Shown here one piece after another: positions 47,035 through 49,544 of a DNA stretch of 49,544 nucleotides. The notes below the pieces were generated by a model that saw only the letters and a list, made by a program, of their open reading frames with translations, was not told the origin of the DNA and ran no database searches. How positions within the stretch are numbered: position 1 is the stretch's first letter; the number at the start of each line of letters is the position of its first letter. The stretch is from Pseudomonadota bacterium (GTDB lineage: Bacteria > Pseudomonadota > Gammaproteobacteria > Burkholderiales > Nitrosomonadaceae): contig JAFEGA010000022.1 of assembly GCA_018240285.1 (NCBI GenBank), forward strand, positions 1-49,544, read 5' to 3'. A program made the position numbers and the translations under genes.

Positions 47035-47547
47035 CTAACTTTTGTTTTTTGGCCTTTTTTTTTGAGGAACCAATAGTAAGCCTAGGCATGAATTAATCAT
47101 TTCGGCTTTTTCTTCTTCGGTTTCGGGTATTTTGATTCTTTTGGGATCACTAGGAGGAGTGCTAGGAACGTCAACGCTACAATTCTCAACTAATCCATCC
47201 TTATTAATAACGCCATTGCTGGTTACATAAACTTTGTCTTCACCAAGGTCCGTATAACCAAGATAATGAAAAATATGAAGAATTTCATATTCCTTGGTGT
47301 ATCTTGAAATTGATTCCGTGATTTCTCTCTGACTAAGATTTTGACGATTGTTCAGAGCCAACTTCTCGCCAAACAATGAAGTACTAAATTTTCCAATGCT
47401 ATACTCTTGCTCAGTCAGTATTTTTCTAAATTTTTCGCCTTTTAATTTTCCTCCGATATCGTAGTTTTTGGTTATTTCTCCATTAATATGATGATGAATT
47501 TCAATTGCTTCTAAATAAACTTTGATGTCTTCCACGTCGTCTTTCAT
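47035..47547 (-). CDS. DUF927-like ATPase, N-terminal part
   Basis: A 170-aa stretch with YEILHIFHYLGYTDLGEDKVYVTSNGVINKDGLVENCSVD, the 'GW...vY.h..G.I...G' pattern of the N-terminal half of DUF927-type proteins, and SCLGLLLVPQKK at the end, the segment that normally precedes the ATPase domain. ATG 47547 (MKDDVED) has GGAG eight bases upstream, better than the longer reading from 47598. It ends soon after an A9 run in the coding strand and continues in another frame as the ATPase. Slippage on the A9 run could make a full-length protein; otherwise the gene is broken. Confidence 0.65.
   Translation of the reverse strand: MKDDVEDIKVYLEAIEIHHHINGEITKNYDIGGKLKGEKFRKILTEQEYSIGKFSTSLFGEKLALNNRQNLSQREITESISRYTKEYEILHIFHYLGYTDLGEDKVYVTSNGVINKDGLVENCSVDVPSTPPSDPKRIKIPETEEEKAEMINSCLGLLLVPQKKRPKNKS
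47055..47063 (-). repeat. A9 homopolymer at the frame junction
   Basis: Nine Ts on the plus strand (A9 in the coding strand) lie exactly where the N- and C-terminal ATPase frames meet. Runs of nine As are known sites of polymerase slippage, in DNA and in RNA. Confidence 0.85.
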
Positions 47548-47742
47548 AGGTATTTCTCCAATCAAAAAATAAATTTCTAATATAAACATTGGGTTCATTC
47601 GATTTGACTTTCATGTGTCTCCTTTCAAGTTAACTAAATTATTTGCTGGTGGTTAGGCTGCTCGCTCCTTTCGACGAGGGCTATTTGAAAACCAAAAGAT
47701 TAAAAAGAGCAGCTAATGCGCTGCCATAGATAACAAAGGGGA

Positions 47743-47931
47743 TTATTTTTCTTCAATATTCTTTGCGCGTTCCTCCAGCCATTTCATTAAGGCACCGTCT
47801 TCATACCCAACGCACCTAGAAGAAAGCTGAATGTGCGGAATGAAATCACCATTTTTTCTTAAGCGATAGATGGAAGCCCTTGATAAATTTAAAATTTTAA
47901 CCAGATTTTTCATGCGGTGTATTTTTCTCAC
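47743..47931 (-). CDS. AlpA-like DNA-binding regulator
   Basis: A 62-aa helix-turn-helix protein of the AlpA / excisionase type: VKILNLSRASIYRLRKNGDFIPHIQLSSRCVGYEDGALMKWLEER. In P4-like satellites such proteins activate integrase or excision genes. GTG 47931 has GAGGTGA about six bases upstream; ATG 47913 has none. It sits just upstream of the ATPase pieces on the same strand, so it probably belongs to the same element. Confidence 0.75.
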   Translation of the reverse strand: MRKIHRMKNLVKILNLSRASIYRLRKNGDFIPHIQLSSRCVGYEDGALMKWLEERAKNIEEK

Positions 47932-48492
47932 TAACTATCACCTCTAAGTCTTAAGCAAATAACATTTATCCCATTGAATTTCTGATGTACCATCTTTTCT
48001 CAGGATAAAATTATTTGTTTATTCTAAATACGCAACATATACCAGACAGGTATGACATTGTTTTATAGAATAAAGGCAGTACCATATAGGTTGAGATTTA
48101 TTTAATTTTCTACTGATTAAAATTGGCTAATAAATTAATTAATTATTTGTTTATAAATATAAATAATTTTTAATACCTAATATATAGTTAATCTTTATCA
48201 GTAAGAATGTGGAAAAATGATAGTTCCAGTTAATAATTTTGTCAAAGTATTTAATAATATTTTGTTTACAACCCAATATGATATAAAGTAGTCCTGGTAA
48301 ACCGATACGGCATAACCATATGATAGTTATTGTTTTCCATAATTGAGATACAGAAAGCTCCTACGAGCCGAGGTGTATTGCAAGGAATTGATTTCGTGTT
48401 GCACGAATTACTATTTATCTAATCAAGAAGATTAGATAGTTCATCCAATAACCAATTTTTTAATTTGAATCAACTACATCCTAAGCCTAAGA
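47932..48492. other. Very AT-rich gap with small hairpins
   Basis: No gene. Two perfect hairpins lie near the right end: TTCGTG-TTG-CACGAA (48393-48407) and TATCTAATC-AAGAA-GATTAGATA (48416-48438). Both precede the rightward gene at 48493 and are candidate operators. The remainder is extremely AT-rich and carries promoters of the divergent AlpA-like gene. Confidence 0.45.
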
Positions 48493-49227
48493 ATGGGTAT
48501 TGAAAACGAATCAGATAAAAAAGAGCAGATTAGAAAAAAAAGGCAAGCAATAGATTTGTATCGCCGAGTACTTGAAGCGCGCGATCGGTGGCTTAAATGC
48601 ATTCAACCGGATGTGATTGCATTCCGTTCTGTTATCGAAAAGGATTACAGACTTGATTCAGAAGATGATCCCGATGAGGATAATTTTTCTGTTAAAGGTG
48701 AATCAACACGTAGCCAAAAAAAAACCCTCTATTTAGTTCCCCCAAAAGTTTGGTCGAAGGTTGCGAAGAAGGAGTTGGAAACTTTAAGGAAGGAATTGGC
48801 CGCCATTAAGAACAAAGGATTACCCATATCCCGCAAGCTATGGCTACCCACAGTCATAGAAGATGCCAATGAAGTTGTTGCCAAGATTCATGAAGCCAAG
48901 TCGGTAAGAAAAGTGCCATTGGAAACCGCCAGGAAATTTGCTAAAAAGGCTGGTTTAAATAAAAAGGAGATAGAGGAATATTTGAATAGCAAAGATTCAA
49001 CTTTTTGGATCAAGACGATGACAGGCAAGAAATATAAACTCAACGCATCGAATGTTTACGGTAGTAAAGATTATGCTTTTACGGACTGGGCGGTTTGTCT
49101 GTGTGATAAGGAAACAATTCCAATCCTTAAGAAACGTAAAAAAAACAAATTAGAAACTGCCGATGACAATACAAAAATAATCATATGCTCACACGGCAAC
49201 AGCACACTCTATATGGAGCAGCACTAA
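48493..49227 (+). CDS. Unrecognised Lys-rich 244-aa protein
   Basis: I do not recognise this protein. It is rich in Lys and Glu, mostly helical, with no signal peptide or membrane segment. An acidic stretch (DSEDDPDEDN, near 55-64) lies in the N-terminal part; the C-terminal half has WIKTMTGKKYKLNASNVYGSKDYAFTDWAVCLCD. No good ribosome site precedes ATG 48493. It diverges from the AlpA-like gene and may belong to the same AT-rich element. Confidence 0.6.
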   Translation: MGIENESDKKEQIRKKRQAIDLYRRVLEARDRWLKCIQPDVIAFRSVIEKDYRLDSEDDPDEDNFSVKGESTRSQKKTLYLVPPKVWSKVAKKELETLRKELAAIKNKGLPISRKLWLPTVIEDANEVVAKIHEAKSVRKVPLETARKFAKKAGLNKKEIEEYLNSKDSTFWIKTMTGKKYKLNASNVYGSKDYAFTDWAVCLCDKETIPILKKRKKNKLETADDNTKIIICSHGNSTLYMEQH

Positions 49228-49544
49228 CTTGTACTTTTTCCTAACCAGCGATAATTTATTTTCTCGTTGATTGAGAAAAAAGGTTAAATGCCACAATTTA
49301 CTGCTTGGAGATTTGTTTCGGTGGAACAATAAGTAACAGTTGTTGCAAGCTGACCTGGCGCTACTTAATTTGGCGACAGGACTACCAAATGAAATTGCGC
49401 TTGTTAGTAGAGCTCGGCTAATTTAAGAAGGGTCTTAGGACGTTAAGCACTTACTCAAGTGTGATAACTTACTGAGATGAATGTTAAAAACAGCTACTAA
49501 TTTCGTTCGCCAATTACAGAAGCAAAATTCAGACAACTCATTCG
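49228..49544. other. Gap at the right edge
   Basis: I see no gene, terminator or repeat here. Confidence 0.4.

Overview
The window looks like a chromosomal segment of an AT-leaning betaproteobacterium. The gene order rpsB-tsf-pyrH-frr-uppS-cdsA-dxr-rseP-bamA-skp-fabZ-rnhB is a betaproteobacterial backbone. The protein sequences, GC level and small dispersed repeats remind me of Nitrosomonas or a close relative; that genus call is inference. Roughly 8-30 kb is backbone, and both sides are accessory DNA.

Layout. 0.1-4.4 kb (minus strand): a defence operon, DUF3223/DCL-family gene - hamA - hamB - rhuM. hamA/hamB are a Hachiman system whose helicase gene hamB is broken by an apparent internal deletion plus frameshift. 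4.5-4.6 kb: a small inverted-repeat (MITE-like) element. 4.7-12 kb: rapA, a DUF2490 outer-membrane-type protein, a lipoprotein cytochrome c, and a divergent hemN-like/fnr pair with a perfect FNR box between them. 12.1-23.5 kb: the translation / isoprenoid / envelope cluster, lacking lpxD, lpxA and lpxB at their usual places. 23.6-26.4 kb: a large NLR-like STAND protein (DUF4062 + NB-ARC + seven near-identical TPRs), followed by slyD, a second MITE-like element and mutS.

30-40.5 kb: an accessory island. It starts with a tyrosine integrase preceded by unusual covarying GC hairpins. It holds an unrecognised 298-aa gene and a compact four-gene operon (32555-37929). This operon encodes a nuclease-like/glycine-rich membrane protein, a membrane-anchored coiled-coil protein, a small helical protein and an Upf1-like SF1 helicase. 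I do not recognise the combination; it is my best candidate for an undescribed system, probably defence. A cassette with a 'plasmid-related' protein, a tiny protein, a second tyrosine recombinase and a papain-like peptidase-type protein follows.

40.6-43.2 kb: a restriction-modification operon with an m5C methyltransferase, a NotI-family endonuclease overlapping it by one base, and a Vsr endonuclease whose natural start codon appears to have become ACG. 43.7-44.3 kb: an HNH nuclease lipoprotein gene split by a homopolymer indel. 44.5-49.2 kb: a very AT-rich replicon-like element with a Rep-like protein, a P-loop ATPase split at an A9 run, an AlpA-like regulator and an unrecognised Lys-rich protein.

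All functional calls rest on reading motifs by eye; no database search was run.
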